A stretch of DNA of 28,744 nt from Fimenecus sp045613065 (GCA_045613065.1 JAZLAH010000074.1:1-28744), one strand, 5' to 3'. Positions 1-7,740 are shown, counted from the stretch's first letter. Translations and numbers: made by a program. Notes: generated from the sequence alone by a model not told the origin.

Positions 1-198
1 TTTATCAATAGCAAACGGGAAATACATATTGAGTGATTTGGTTTCCTTTATACCTCTGATATGAATAGCCACATCCATATAGCTAGTTCCTTTGGGATTA
101 AGCCAATTATTAAGATATATTGTGCTGGTATCGTCACCATCTACCCAGAATGCCCAGCCATCATCAGCAAAAAATTTATTTTTCTTGCTCATAATCAT
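1..198 (-). CDS. Hypothetical protein, N-terminal fragment
   Basis: The reading frame opens at ATG 198 and stays open to the window edge, so 66 residues are visible and the C-terminus is missing. A GGAAAG ribosome site sits five bases before this ATG. A second in-frame ATG at 192 would be 11 bases away and is less likely. The protein starts MIMSKKNKFFADDGW and contains a Trp- and Asp-rich stretch (GWAFWVDGDD), then beta-strand-like hydrophobic alternation ending in YFPFAIDK. There is no signal peptide or membrane segment in the visible part. I do not recognise the family and propose no function. An extended -10 promoter lies just upstream. Confidence 0.6.
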   Translation of the reverse strand, partial: MIMSKKNKFFADDGWAFWVDGDDTSTIYLNNWLNPKGTSYMDVAIHIRGIKETKSLNMYFPFAIDK

Positions 199-263
199 CA
201 CATCTTTCCGTTAAGAAAATTTATCGTTACTATATTTGATTAAAATTTTATTATTAAAAATAT

Positions 264-272
264 ATTATAACA
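264..272 (-). promoter_or_regulatory. Extended -10 promoter for the 5' partial gene
   Basis: On the minus strand a TGTTATAAT extended -10 occupies 272-264. The -35 position (TTATTT at 292-287) is weak, which extended -10 promoters tolerate. It would give a leader of about 60 bases before ATG 198. Confidence 0.4.
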
Positions 273-334
273 TACCAAATATTATAAAATAAATAGATTT
301 TTTAAATTTTTTGCAGTCTGACGAAGTTAAGATA

Positions 335-364
335 AAAAATACGAGTGACCGTCAAGCCACTCGT
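335..364 (-). terminator. Rho-independent terminator of perR-rubrerythrin
   Basis: Arms ACGAGTG (341-347) and CACTCGT (358-364) form a 7-bp stem around a 10-base loop. On the minus strand it is followed by a T-rich run ATTTTTTATC. It lies 27 bases after the rubrerythrin stop codon. Confidence 0.75.
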
Positions 365-390
365 AATAGTTTATTTTTCAAAATAGGGGA

Positions 391-936
391 TTAATTAAAA
401 TATCTCTTGAGAAGACCTTCAAAAGCCTTACCATGTCTTGCCTCATCACGAGCCATTTCATGAACTGTATCGTGAATAGCATCGAGACCCTGTTCTTTTG
501 CACGTTTTGCAAGGTCAAATTTACCCATTGTTGCACCGTTTTCAGCATCAACTCTCATTTCAAGATTCTTCTTTGTGCTATCTGTTACAACTTCACCGAG
601 AAGTTCTGCAAATTTTGCAGCGTGTTCTGCTTCTTCATAAGCAGCTTTTTCCCAGTAAAGGCCAATTTCAGGATAACCTTCACGATAAGCAACTCTTGCC
701 ATTGCAAGATACATACCTACTTCTGAACATTCTCCTTCAAAATTTGCTCTGAGGTCCATAATAATGTCTTCAGAAACACCTTTAGCAACACCTACAACGT
801 GTTCTGCTGCCCAAGTTCTTTCATTTTCTTTAACTTCGTTAAACTTGTCTGCAGGAACTTTACACTGTGGACATCTTTCAGGTGCTGCATCTCCTTCATG
901 AACATAACCGCAAACTGAACATACAAACTTTTTCAT
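391..936 (-). CDS. Reverse rubrerythrin (rubredoxin domain first)
   Basis: A non-haem diiron protein that, in this family, reduces hydrogen peroxide in the cytoplasm of anaerobes using electrons passed through its rubredoxin iron. The 181 residues show an N-terminal rubredoxin-like FeCys4 site (C6/C9 and C22/C25) followed by a four-helix ferritin-like domain with EEAEH (101-105) and DEARH (164-168) metal-binding motifs. Classical rubrerythrins carry the rubredoxin at the C-terminus, so the order is reversed. The start is ATG 936, eight bases after GGAGG. A longer frame from TTG 951 would read the ribosome site itself as codons and is rejected. It lies 25 bases after perR and shares its promoter, so it is probably peroxide-inducible. 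Confidence 0.93.
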   Translation of the reverse strand: MKKFVCSVCGYVHEGDAAPERCPQCKVPADKFNEVKENERTWAAEHVVGVAKGVSEDIIMDLRANFEGECSEVGMYLAMARVAYREGYPEIGLYWEKAAYEEAEHAAKFAELLGEVVTDSTKKNLEMRVDAENGATMGKFDLAKRAKEQGLDAIHDTVHEMARDEARHGKAFEGLLKRYFN

Positions 937-961
937 ACTTTTTTCCTCCAAAAATAATATT

Positions 962-1342
962 TTAATTTAATTTATTACAATGTTTACATGAGCCAAAAGC
1001 CATCAAACTGTAATTTATAACATTTCCTATAATCTCATCTGAAAATGTGAGAGAGTCATCTTTAAATGACTTTAAATCATACACATTACCGCAGGTTAAG
1101 CATTTGAAATGACCGTGTGGATTAACATTTCCATCAAAGCGGTCAGTAGAACCATCTGGAATTCTAATTACTTGTCCATTTTCTTCAAGTTGAGATAGAT
1201 TTCTATAAAGTGTACCTAAACTTAAATTGGGGATTATTTCACGGACAGAAAGATAAAGTTCCATAGCAGTTGGATGGTCATATCTAGAACATAACTCATT
1301 AATTATAGCATCTCGTTGTTTGCTTTTTCTTTCTATTGCCAT
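962..1342 (-). CDS. perR: PerR-type Fur family peroxide sensor/repressor
   Basis: A 126-residue metal-dependent DNA-binding repressor with an N-terminal winged helix (residues 5-65) and C-terminal dimerisation domain. The five regulatory metal ligands of Bacillus PerR can be matched: H23 (DHPTA), D70 (RFDG), H76 and H78 (HGH) and D89 (VYDL). The Asp in RFDG is typical of PerR rather than Fur. Structural zinc cysteines are C81/C84 and C119/C122. Iron-catalysed oxidation of the histidines is the known sensing mechanism of the family. The start ATG has a GAGGTGAT ribosome site. It is first in an operon with rubrerythrin, and a palindromic operator covers its promoter, suggesting autoregulation. 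Assignment to PerR over Fur or Zur rests on these ligands only. Confidence 0.85.
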   Translation of the reverse strand: MAIERKSKQRDAIINELCSRYDHPTAMELYLSVREIIPNLSLGTLYRNLSQLEENGQVIRIPDGSTDRFDGNVNPHGHFKCLTCGNVYDLKSFKDDSLTFSDEIIGNVINYSLMAFGSCKHCNKLN

Positions 1343-1361
1343 ATAATCACCTCATTAACAG

Positions 1362-1376
1362 TAATGATTATCATTA
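1362..1376. promoter_or_regulatory. Fur/PerR-type operator palindrome
   Basis: TAATGAT-T-ATCATTA is a perfect 7-1-7 inverted repeat abutting the -10 box of the perR promoter. It resembles the classical Fur box core and, less closely, the Bacillus Per box (TTATAAT-n-ATTATAA). Its position implies repression of perR-rubrerythrin by PerR. Confidence 0.7.
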
Positions 1377-1403
1377 TTATATCATAATATTTTTGTTTGT
1401 CAA
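1376..1403 (-). promoter_or_regulatory. Promoter of perR-rubrerythrin
   Basis: On the minus strand TTGACA (1403-1398), a 16-base spacer and TATAAT (1381-1376) form a consensus sigma-A promoter. Confidence 0.8.
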
Positions 1404-1460
1404 TATATTATTAAAATATTTTTTAATTTGATTTGTAAAAAATTGGTAATATTGGAAATC

Positions 1461-1489
1461 TTGACGATATTATACTTTTTTGATAAAAT
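1461..1489 (+). promoter_or_regulatory. Promoter of the glucosaminidase gene
   Basis: TTGACG (1461-1466), a 17-base spacer and TAAAAT (1484-1489) lie about 30 bases before the GTG start at 1520. Confidence 0.65.
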
Positions 1490-1519
1490 AATGTCATCTT
1501 ATTTTAGGATGTGTGATAA

Positions 1520-3553
1520 GTGAATAACAAAATATTTAAAAGTTTTGTATCGTTATTATTAATTATATCCATTATTTTTTCATCTTCATTTGTTTTTTTA
1601 GTTTTTGCTGAGTCAAAATCTGGTTATATAACAAATGATGGTGTTAGGGTCAGAACATCTCCAACAACTGTTCCAAAGGATAATGTTGATAATGTTATTA
1701 AAATAGGCGGTAGTAATCTTCTTTTAAATACAAACCATAAAGTAACTATTATTGATACAGTTGATAGTCAGGGTGATGATAATAATCCTAAATGGTGTCA
1801 TATAAAATTTACATATAATGGTAAACAATATGAAGGATATGTTGCGGCTAATTTTGTTACTGAAAAAGTACAGGCTCAGCCTGGTGGAATTATGACTGAG
1901 GGTATTCCTGATATATATAAGGACTATATTAATAACATGTCTAATTTGCATCCAGAGTGGGAGTTTGTTTTTTATGATACGGGACTTGAATGGTCAAGTT
2001 TATTTTCTAAAGATGCTCAAGGTAAAATTGGAAGAAGTTTAATTGAAAATGTTTTTTCCATTTCATATCGTTCAACAGAACCAGGTGCGTATAACTGGGA
2101 AACTGATAAATTTATTCCACAAGATGCTGGACGTTGGTATCAGGCTAATACGCAAACAATTGCATATTATATGGACCCAAGAAACTTTTTTAAAGATGAA
2201 AGTATATTTATGTTTGAGTCTTTAGAGTTTGATGAAGACACACACACTATTTCCGGTGTTGAAGCAATTTTATCCGGTTCATTTATGGAAGGGAAAAAAA
2301 TTGTTAACGCAGAAGGTCAAGAAATTACATATGCACAAGCTTATATTGATGCTGCTAAAATGTCAGGTGTTAGTCCATATCATCTTGCAGCAAGAACAAT
2401 TCAAGAAGTAGGAACAAGTGGTACAAGTGGTTCTGTAAATGGAAAAAAGGGCGTATATAACTATTACAATATTGCTGCTAATAGTAGTAGTGACCCTGTT
2501 GCAAATGCCCTAAATTTTGCAGCTACAACTGATGAAAAATATATGCTTCCATGGAATTCTCCATATAAAGCTATTGTTGGTGGTGCAATTTGGATTGGAA
2601 CTGGATATAATGATAAAGGTCAGGACACATTGTATTATCAGAAATTCAATGTTGTAAATCAAGTATGGACGCATCAATATATGACTAATATTATGGCTCC
2701 TTATCAGGAATCAGAAGATATTTATAAATCTTATAAGAGTTTAAATATAGTTGATTTATCTTATATATTTGTAATTCCATATTATAGAAATATGCCTGAA
2801 AAAGTATGCGAATTACCAAAAGCAAGTAACGGCAGTCCAAATAACTGGCTTAGTTCTCTCACTGTTGAAGGATATGATTTTACTTTCAATGGTAACAAAA
2901 CAAGTGGCTATTCGATTACTGTTCCGGAATCTATTTCCTATGTTAATATTTCTGCAAAACCTATCAATTCAAAAGCTACAATAGCTGGTATAGGTAAAGT
3001 AGATATTAATGAAGGTCATAATAATATTAAGATTATTGTTACAGCTGAAAATGGTAATAAAAAGACCTATTATATAGATATTATTAGAAACTCAACAAAT
3101 CTTATTTCTTTAACGGGTATTTCGTTAGATAAAGATGAGATTTCTATGTTTAACGGAGAAACTAAACAACTGTCTGTTAAATATAATCCGTCAAATACAA
3201 CTGATAATAAAGCTGTGAAATGGACGTCTTCTGATACTTCAGTTGCAACAGTTGATGCTAGTGGTAAGGTAGTTGCTATTGGAAAAGGAAATGCTACAAT
3301 TACAGCTAAAGTTGGTGAATTTACAGCTACTTGTAAAGTAATAGTATCGAATAATATAATGGTTGGAGATATAGATGCTGATGGTGCAGTAACAATTTCA
3401 GATGCACTTATGATTTTTAAATATAAGACCAAAGAAATTACACTTTCCAACATAGCTCTTAAGGCTGCTGATACAGATAAAAATGGTAAAGTTGAATTGG
3501 CAGATGCATTAAGAATTTTTAAGTTTAAAAGTGGAGAAATAGATAAGTTATAA
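1520..3553 (+). CDS. Secreted glucosaminidase with SH3, Big2 and dockerin domains
   Basis: A 677-residue exported cell-wall hydrolase. A signal peptide (1-30, likely cut after VFA) is followed by an SH3b-like domain (35-115) and a GH73/LytD-like endo-beta-N-acetylglucosaminidase domain (about 130-425), with Glu296 in ARTIQEVG as likely catalytic acid. Then come a cadherin-like beta-sandwich (about 441-523), a Big2 immunoglobulin-like domain (531-610) and a type I dockerin (614-675) with two calcium loops (DIDADGAVTISDAL and DTDKNGKVELADAL). The family cleaves the glycan strands of peptidoglycan. The dockerin implies attachment to a cohesin on a cell-surface scaffold, an inference since no cohesin is in the window. 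The start is GTG with a weak AGGATG ribosome site. It is monocistronic, ending at a strong hairpin. Confidence 0.9.
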   Translation: MNNKIFKSFVSLLLIISIIFSSSFVFLVFAESKSGYITNDGVRVRTSPTTVPKDNVDNVIKIGGSNLLLNTNHKVTIIDTVDSQGDDNNPKWCHIKFTYNGKQYEGYVAANFVTEKVQAQPGGIMTEGIPDIYKDYINNMSNLHPEWEFVFYDTGLEWSSLFSKDAQGKIGRSLIENVFSISYRSTEPGAYNWETDKFIPQDAGRWYQANTQTIAYYMDPRNFFKDESIFMFESLEFDEDTHTISGVEAILSGSFMEGKKIVNAEGQEITYAQAYIDAAKMSGVSPYHLAARTIQEVGTSGTSGSVNGKKGVYNYYNIAANSSSDPVANALNFAATTDEKYMLPWNSPYKAIVGGAIWIGTGYNDKGQDTLYYQKFNVVNQVWTHQYMTNIMAPYQESEDIYKSYKSLNIVDLSYIFVIPYYRNMPEKVCELPKASNGSPNNWLSSLTVEGYDFTFNGNKTSGYSITVPESISYVNISAKPINSKATIAGIGKVDINEGHNNIKIIVTAENGNKKTYYIDIIRNSTNLISLTGISLDKDEISMFNGETKQLSVKYNPSNTTDNKAVKWTSSDTSVATVDASGKVVAIGKGNATITAKVGEFTATCKVIVSNNIMVGDIDADGAVTISDALMIFKYKTKEITLSNIALKAADTDKNGKVELADALRIFKFKSGEIDKL

Positions 3554-3601
3554 AAATTATAATGAGGGTAGATTAAAGAGTTCTACCCTCATTATAATTT
3601 T
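3553..3601 (+). terminator. Terminator after the glucosaminidase gene
   Basis: A perfect 20-bp stem (3553-3572 with 3582-3601) encloses a 9-base loop. It begins on the last base of the stop codon. The 3' arm ends in TTATAATTTT. Confidence 0.85.
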
Positions 3602-3603
3602 AT

Positions 3604-3637
3604 AAAAAAAGAACACTTACCATAATAGGTAGTGTTC
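3604..3637 (-). terminator. Terminator of tRNA-Ser
   Basis: On the minus strand GAACACT and AGTGTTC arms (3637-3631 and 3617-3611) form a hairpin followed by TTTTTTT. It begins nine bases after the encoded CCA. Confidence 0.8.
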
Positions 3638-3645
3638 ATAATTTT

Positions 3646-3738
3646 TGGCGGAGAGCAAGGGATTCGAACCCTCGAAACCGTTTTAGCAGTTTACACGATT
3701 TCCAATCGTGCTCCTTCGACCAGCTCGGACAACTCTCC
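3646..3738 (-). tRNA. tRNA-Ser (anticodon GGA)
   Basis: A 93-nt gene with the long variable arm of class II tRNAs. The acceptor arms are GGAGAGT and GCTCTCC followed by discriminator G and an encoded CCA (3648-3646). The anticodon arm CACGA-TTGGAAA-TCGTG gives anticodon GGA, reading UCC and UCU. The T loop GGTTCGAATCC is canonical. It has its own promoter and terminator. Confidence 0.97.
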
Positions 3739-3754
3739 ATATCAAACTTAACAC

Positions 3755-3783
3755 ATTATATCGAAATATTTATATAAAATCAA
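3755..3783 (-). promoter_or_regulatory. Promoter of tRNA-Ser
   Basis: On the minus strand TTGATT (3783-3778), 17 bases and TATAAT (3760-3755) lie 17 bases before the tRNA 5' end. Confidence 0.8.
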
Positions 3784-3810
3784 GTGTTTTATTTATAATG
3801 ATTTTATAAT

Positions 3811-3839
3811 TTGACATTTTTTTATATGTATTATATAAT
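3811..3839 (+). promoter_or_regulatory. Promoter of the symporter operon
   Basis: TTGACA (3811-3816), 17 bases and TATAAT (3834-3839) are a perfect sigma-A consensus. It is divergent from the tRNA-Ser promoter and 32 bases before the symporter start. Confidence 0.88.
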
Positions 3840-3871
3840 TCATTAAAATTTTTATTTAATGAGGTTAATGT

Positions 3872-5272
3872 ATGTTTAATGAATTTATTTCAACAATTAA
3901 CGATGCTTTATATAGTTATATTCTTATTATAATCCTTGTATTGGGTGGACTATATTTTACATTAAGAACAAAATTCGTTCAATTCAGACTTTTGAAGGAA
4001 CAATTTCGTGCAGTTCTTGAAAAACCTTCAGACGGAAGCGGAGTATCTTCTTTTCAGGCACTTATGGTTTCTACCGCATCTCGAGTTGGTACAGGAAATA
4101 TTATCGGTGTATCAACAGCACTTTGTTTAGGTGGTTTTGGTTCTGTATTTTGGATGTGGCTTATTGCAATAATAGGTAGTGCTTCTGCTTTTGCTGAAAG
4201 TACTCTTGCGCAGATATATAAGCGTAGAGGCTCAGATGGTTGTTATGGTGGTCCGGCATACTATATTGAAAGCGCATTACATAGTAAACCTTTAGCAGTA
4301 ATTTTTTCAATTTTACTTATTATTACATATGGTTTTGGTTTTAATATGTTAGCTTCATATAATCTTCAATCCACTTTTTCTGGATACAATTTCTATAATA
4401 AAGAAACTTCTCCTTGGATTATTGGTTTGATTGTTGCTGTTATTGTTGGATATTGTCTTTTTGGTGGAGGAAAACGAGTAATTAAGGTTACAAGTACTCT
4501 TGTACCTGTTATGGGAGTAGCTTATATTCTAATAGCAGTTCTTATAGTTTTAATGAATGTTAGATTATTACCTGATATTATTGAATCTATTTTTAAAGAA
4601 GCATTTAATTTTAAAGCTATTTTTGGTGGGTTTAGCGGGTCATGTGTAATTTATGGCATCAAAAGAGGTCTTTTCAGTAATGAAGCGGGTGTAGGTTCTG
4701 CACCAAATGCATCTGCATCAGCAGAAGTTAATCATCCTGTTAAACAAGGACTTGTTCAGGTTCTCTCTGTATTTATTGATACAATTCTTGTTTGTTCAGC
4801 AACTGCATTTATGTGTATGAGTTCAGGTGTTGAACCATCTGCAGAACTTTCAGGTGCACCTTACGTTCAGGCAGCATTAACAGAAACTCTTGGTTCTTTT
4901 GGTCCGATATTTATAACTATTGCAATGATTCTATTTGCATTTACGACACTTATCGGTAATCTTTTTTATGTAGATAAATGTATTTATCACATATTTGGTA
5001 AAAAACCAGGAAAAGTTTTTATGAGCGTTTATTATATTATTGCATCAATTGTTATTTTCATTGGAGCAGGTTTAAATGCTGACTTACTTTGGGGAATTGC
5101 TGATGTTACTATGGGTGCTATGACAATTATAAATATGCCTGTCATTATTTATCTTGGTAAATATGCTTTTTATGCATTAAAAGACTATGAAAAACAACGC
5201 AAAAAAGGTATTGAACCTGTGTTTAAGGCAAAAGATATAAAATTACCACATAAAACTGATTATTGGAATTAA
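3872..5272 (+). CDS. AGCS family sodium:alanine/glycine symporter
   Basis: A 466-residue polytopic membrane protein that, by family, imports alanine or glycine with Na+ (or H+). About ten hydrophobic segments are visible, beginning at residue 18 (YILIIILVLGGLYF). Family motifs include VSTASRVGTGNIIGVSTAL near residue 68 and NEAGVGSAPNASASAE near residue 270, the conserved substrate/ion region. Length matches the family (about 450-480). A GAGG site precedes the ATG. The SGNH esterase gene begins nine bases after its stop, so the two are probably one transcript from the consensus promoter at 3811. The precise amino acid carried cannot be read from sequence. Confidence 0.92.
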   Translation: MFNEFISTINDALYSYILIIILVLGGLYFTLRTKFVQFRLLKEQFRAVLEKPSDGSGVSSFQALMVSTASRVGTGNIIGVSTALCLGGFGSVFWMWLIAIIGSASAFAESTLAQIYKRRGSDGCYGGPAYYIESALHSKPLAVIFSILLIITYGFGFNMLASYNLQSTFSGYNFYNKETSPWIIGLIVAVIVGYCLFGGGKRVIKVTSTLVPVMGVAYILIAVLIVLMNVRLLPDIIESIFKEAFNFKAIFGGFSGSCVIYGIKRGLFSNEAGVGSAPNASASAEVNHPVKQGLVQVLSVFIDTILVCSATAFMCMSSGVEPSAELSGAPYVQAALTETLGSFGPIFITIAMILFAFTTLIGNLFYVDKCIYHIFGKKPGKVFMSVYYIIASIVIFIGAGLNADLLWGIADVTMGAMTIINMPVIIYLGKYAFYALKDYEKQRKKGIEPVFKAKDIKLPHKTDYWN

Positions 5273-5281
5273 GGTGATATT

Positions 5282-6001
5282 ATGTTGAATTTATCTAAAA
5301 AATATAAAATCTTGCTGATAACATTAATTGTTTTTTTATGTATATTTTCCTTTCTATTTTTTAATGGCTATTCAGGTCTTCATTTAAGACGAGAAGCAAA
5401 AGATGGACAAATTAAAGTTGCCTGTGTTGGTGATAGTATTACATATGGTCACGCTGTAGATATATGGTATAAGAATAATTATCCTGTGGTGCTACAAAAT
5501 CTTCTTGGTGATGGATATCATGTAAATAATTATGGTGTAAGCTGTGCTACAATACAAAAAACTGGAGATTTTCCTTATTGTAAAACCCAATCATATAAAC
5601 CTAGTATAGAATTTAATGCAGATATTTTAGTTTTTATGCTTGGAAGTAACGATACTAAACCATATAATTGGACGGATGCAGCAACATTTAAAAAAGAGTA
5701 CTTAGAATTACTAAACACATACTTAGATGACAATAACCCTGAAGTTTATCTTTGTACTGTTTCACGAGTTTTTTATAGAGACCCTGAACAAACATCTGGC
5801 CAATCAACCTACTTTGTACAGGAAGACATCATTAAGATTGTAAATAAGGTTATTGAAGAAGTTGCAGATGAAAATGGATATAATTTAATTGATATTTATT
5901 CTGTTACAAAAAACCATCGTGAATGGTATAAAGATTATGTTCATCCTGAATCTGAAGGCGCAAAAGAAATAGCAGAAGAAATATATAATAACATAAAATA
6001 A
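5282..6001 (+). CDS. Membrane-anchored SGNH/GDSL hydrolase
   Basis: A 239-residue esterase-like protein with an N-terminal hydrophobic anchor or signal (residues 9-28) and an extracytoplasmic SGNH domain. Block I is GDSIT with nucleophile Ser52, block III is GSND (121-124), and block V is DYVHPESEG with Asp218 and His221. The Gly block (about residue 84, NNYGVS) is also visible, so all catalytic elements are present. Likely substrates are acyl or acetyl esters on surface polysaccharide, sugars or lipids, but sequence does not decide. It has a GGTGAT ribosome site and follows the symporter by nine bases. A hairpin with a T-run follows the stop and overlaps the next gene's ribosome site. Confidence 0.85.
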   Translation: MLNLSKKYKILLITLIVFLCIFSFLFFNGYSGLHLRREAKDGQIKVACVGDSITYGHAVDIWYKNNYPVVLQNLLGDGYHVNNYGVSCATIQKTGDFPYCKTQSYKPSIEFNADILVFMLGSNDTKPYNWTDAATFKKEYLELLNTYLDDNNPEVYLCTVSRVFYRDPEQTSGQSTYFVQEDIIKIVNKVIEEVADENGYNLIDIYSVTKNHREWYKDYVHPESEGAKEIAEEIYNNIK

Positions 6002-6011
6002 AACGATAAAA

Positions 6012-6050
6012 TCACTCCTTGAATATAATGCATAGGGGAGTGAGTTTTTT
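6012..6050 (+). terminator. Hairpin with T-run overlapping the next ribosome site
   Basis: TCACTCC (6012-6018) pairs with GGAGTGA (6037-6043), followed by GTTTTTT (6044-6050) and then immediately by ATG 6051. The 3' arm holds the only Shine-Dalgarno sequence (GGGGAG) of the Amidase_6 gene. It could act as a weak terminator, as a translational gate, or both. Confidence 0.5.
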
Positions 6051-6536
6051 ATGAGAAGTTTTGATTATAACAGAAATAAGGCTGTTGATTATGCAAAAAT
6101 GTGGGCGTTATTAAGAAATCCACAGTATTATGATTTCCATGGAATAGGTGGGGATTGTACGAACTTTGCATCACAATGTATATATGCTGGTGCAGGTGTA
6201 ATGAATTACACCAAAGATTATGGATGGTATTATATCTCACCTGATGAGCGTTCTTCAGCATGGTCAGGAGTGGAATATTTATACAGATTTCTTACAACTA
6301 ATGAAAGTGTCGGTCCTGTTGCACAAAATGTAGATTTAAGTGAAATTCAACTTGGTGATGTTATATTTCTTGATAATGGACAACGCTTGTATCATACTCT
6401 TGTTGTAACAGGTTTCGATATCGATGGAGAAATACTGATTTGTGCACATACCGAGGATTCGTACATGCGACGACTTGACAGTTACAGATATTACTTAACA
6501 CATCCTGTTCATATTGAAAAAGTTAATACTTGGTAA
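6051..6536 (+). CDS. Amidase_6 family (NlpC/P60-like) putative amidase
   Basis: A 161-residue single-domain protein matching the putative amidase domain family (Amidase_6). The N-terminus has the hallmark pattern YNRNKAVDYAKMWAL...NPQYYDF and then GIGGDCTNFASQC, with Cys36 as the likely nucleophile. Histidines at 115 (LYHTLVV) and 133 (CAHTED) are candidate partners. No signal peptide is seen, so it is cytoplasmic or released by other means. Proteins of this type are thought to cleave peptide or amide bonds, possibly in the cell wall, but the substrate is unknown. Its ribosome site GGGGAG lies ten bases upstream inside a hairpin, suggesting expression is tuned separately from the upstream SGNH gene. 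Confidence 0.82.
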   Translation: MRSFDYNRNKAVDYAKMWALLRNPQYYDFHGIGGDCTNFASQCIYAGAGVMNYTKDYGWYYISPDERSSAWSGVEYLYRFLTTNESVGPVAQNVDLSEIQLGDVIFLDNGQRLYHTLVVTGFDIDGEILICAHTEDSYMRRLDSYRYYLTHPVHIEKVNTW

Positions 6537-6541
6537 AAGAA

Positions 6542-6571
6542 AAAGGATTGGTTTTGATTAACCAATCCTTT
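6542..6571. terminator. Bidirectional terminator between convergent genes
   Basis: A 12-bp stem (6542-6553 with 6560-6571) with a 6-base loop separates the Amidase_6 (+) and CapA-like (-) genes. On the minus strand it ends in TTTTTCTTTT, so it is stronger for the CapA-like gene. Confidence 0.8.
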
Positions 6572-6576
6572 AGTTA

Positions 6577-7740
6577 TTACATTTGTTCTAAAATATAGTT
6601 TTTAACATCTTCAAGTTTACTTTCTTTCCATTTTTCTTCCTCAGCTTTTTCTGCAAGTGGACAAATAATATAGAAATCAAGTGTTTCACCAGGAACTCGA
6701 CCTGTTCTAAGTGGTTCTGCAAAATGCTCTTTCCATTTTTCTTCAGTTGCATCTTTAAACTCTTCTGGCTTTAAATAAGTCATCTGACGTTTTGTAGCAG
6801 CAATAAGCATTTTAGCTGACAAAGGTGCTAAAAGCTCATATTCATCTTCCTGAACGTCAACAAAGATACGTGGTAATTCACTTTTTACGATTCGTTCATC
6901 TCCACGAATAATTTTAAGTCCCATTGGTTCATATGTAAACTTATCTTCAGTGAAATTAAGCTTAATAAGTAATCCGATGTCAGTATTGAACTGTGAACGC
7001 TGATAATCTGTATCAAAAATAAAATTACCAAGTGAGTAAAATATTATTTTATCTCCAACAGTTTCATAGTTCATGGGAACGTGTGGATGGTGTGCAATAA
7101 CAATGTCAGCACCCATTTCCAAATACTTATGATATCTTTCTCGAGTATAAGGAGAGGGAAGTGGAGTAAATTCCTCACCTGCATGAGCGACAATAATACA
7201 CCAACGACATGTTTTCTTTATTTCATTAATTGTATTTTGAATAGCATCTAAATCACTCCAACTGTAACAGCCAGGTTTATCAATGTCAGCTTTACGACAT
7301 GCACGCTGATATCCAACACCAAACATACCGATTCCACCAGCTTCATTGAGAATAACAGCCTTTCGAGCTTCATCGATATTCATTCCAGCACCCATTGTTT
7401 GAATATTGTTTTCTTTTGCAATCTTTAATGTACTTTCAATACCGTAAGACCCTGCATCCATAATGTGATTATTACAAATGTTCCATATATCCGCATTCAT
7501 ATTATTAAAAACTTTTACTGCTTTAGGGTCAATAGTATGTAATAATTGCTGAACACCACTCTCAGTTGTATTTGTTTCTGCAACTGCAACAGGACCTTCA
7601 ACATTAGCTATAACATGGTCTGCACTATGGAGAAAATCGAGTATTTCTTGTGATATTAAATTTTCATCATCCCATTTACCATACATATATCGGTCAAAAC
7701 CAATGTCACCGGTAAAAACTAAAGAAGTTGTATTTTTCAT
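6577..7740 (-). CDS. CapA family (PGA_cap) metallophosphoesterase-like protein
   Basis: A 387-residue protein with the poly-gamma-glutamate capsule/CapA domain, a calcineurin-like metallophosphoesterase fold. Metal-site motifs appear in order: FTGDIGFDR (D11), NVEGP (46-50), CNNHIMD (N91, H92), AHAGEEF (H186), HHPHVP (H217, H218, H220) and SLGNFIFD (N239). It lacks the signal peptide found in CapA of encapsulated bacilli, and no capB/capC partners are nearby, so a role in capsule synthesis is not supported and it is better called a CapA-like hydrolase. The residues after about 285 are a poorly characterised, Lys/Glu-rich tail. An AGGTG ribosome site precedes the ATG. The gene begins only 25 bases after the tRNA-Leu terminator, with no good promoter between. 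Confidence 0.85.
   Translation of the reverse strand: MKNTTSLVFTGDIGFDRYMYGKWDDENLISQEILDFLHSADHVIANVEGPVAVAETNTTESGVQQLLHTIDPKAVKVFNNMNADIWNICNNHIMDAGSYGIESTLKIAKENNIQTMGAGMNIDEARKAVILNEAGGIGMFGVGYQRACRKADIDKPGCYSWSDLDAIQNTINEIKKTCRWCIIVAHAGEEFTPLPSPYTRERYHKYLEMGADIVIAHHPHVPMNYETVGDKIIFYSLGNFIFDTDYQRSQFNTDIGLLIKLNFTEDKFTYEPMGLKIIRGDERIVKSELPRIFVDVQEDEYELLAPLSAKMLIAATKRQMTYLKPEEFKDATEEKWKEHFAEPLRTGRVPGETLDFYIICPLAEKAEEEKWKESKLEDVKNYILEQM

Noticed and set aside
937..951. Longer rubrerythrin frame starting at TTG 951.
   Set aside because: Those codons are the GGAGG ribosome site itself. ATG 936 is correctly spaced.
3070..3453. Antisense 127-codon frame inside the glucosaminidase gene.
   Set aside because: It mirrors the Big2/dockerin coding region, has no ribosome site and a composition typical of a shadow frame.
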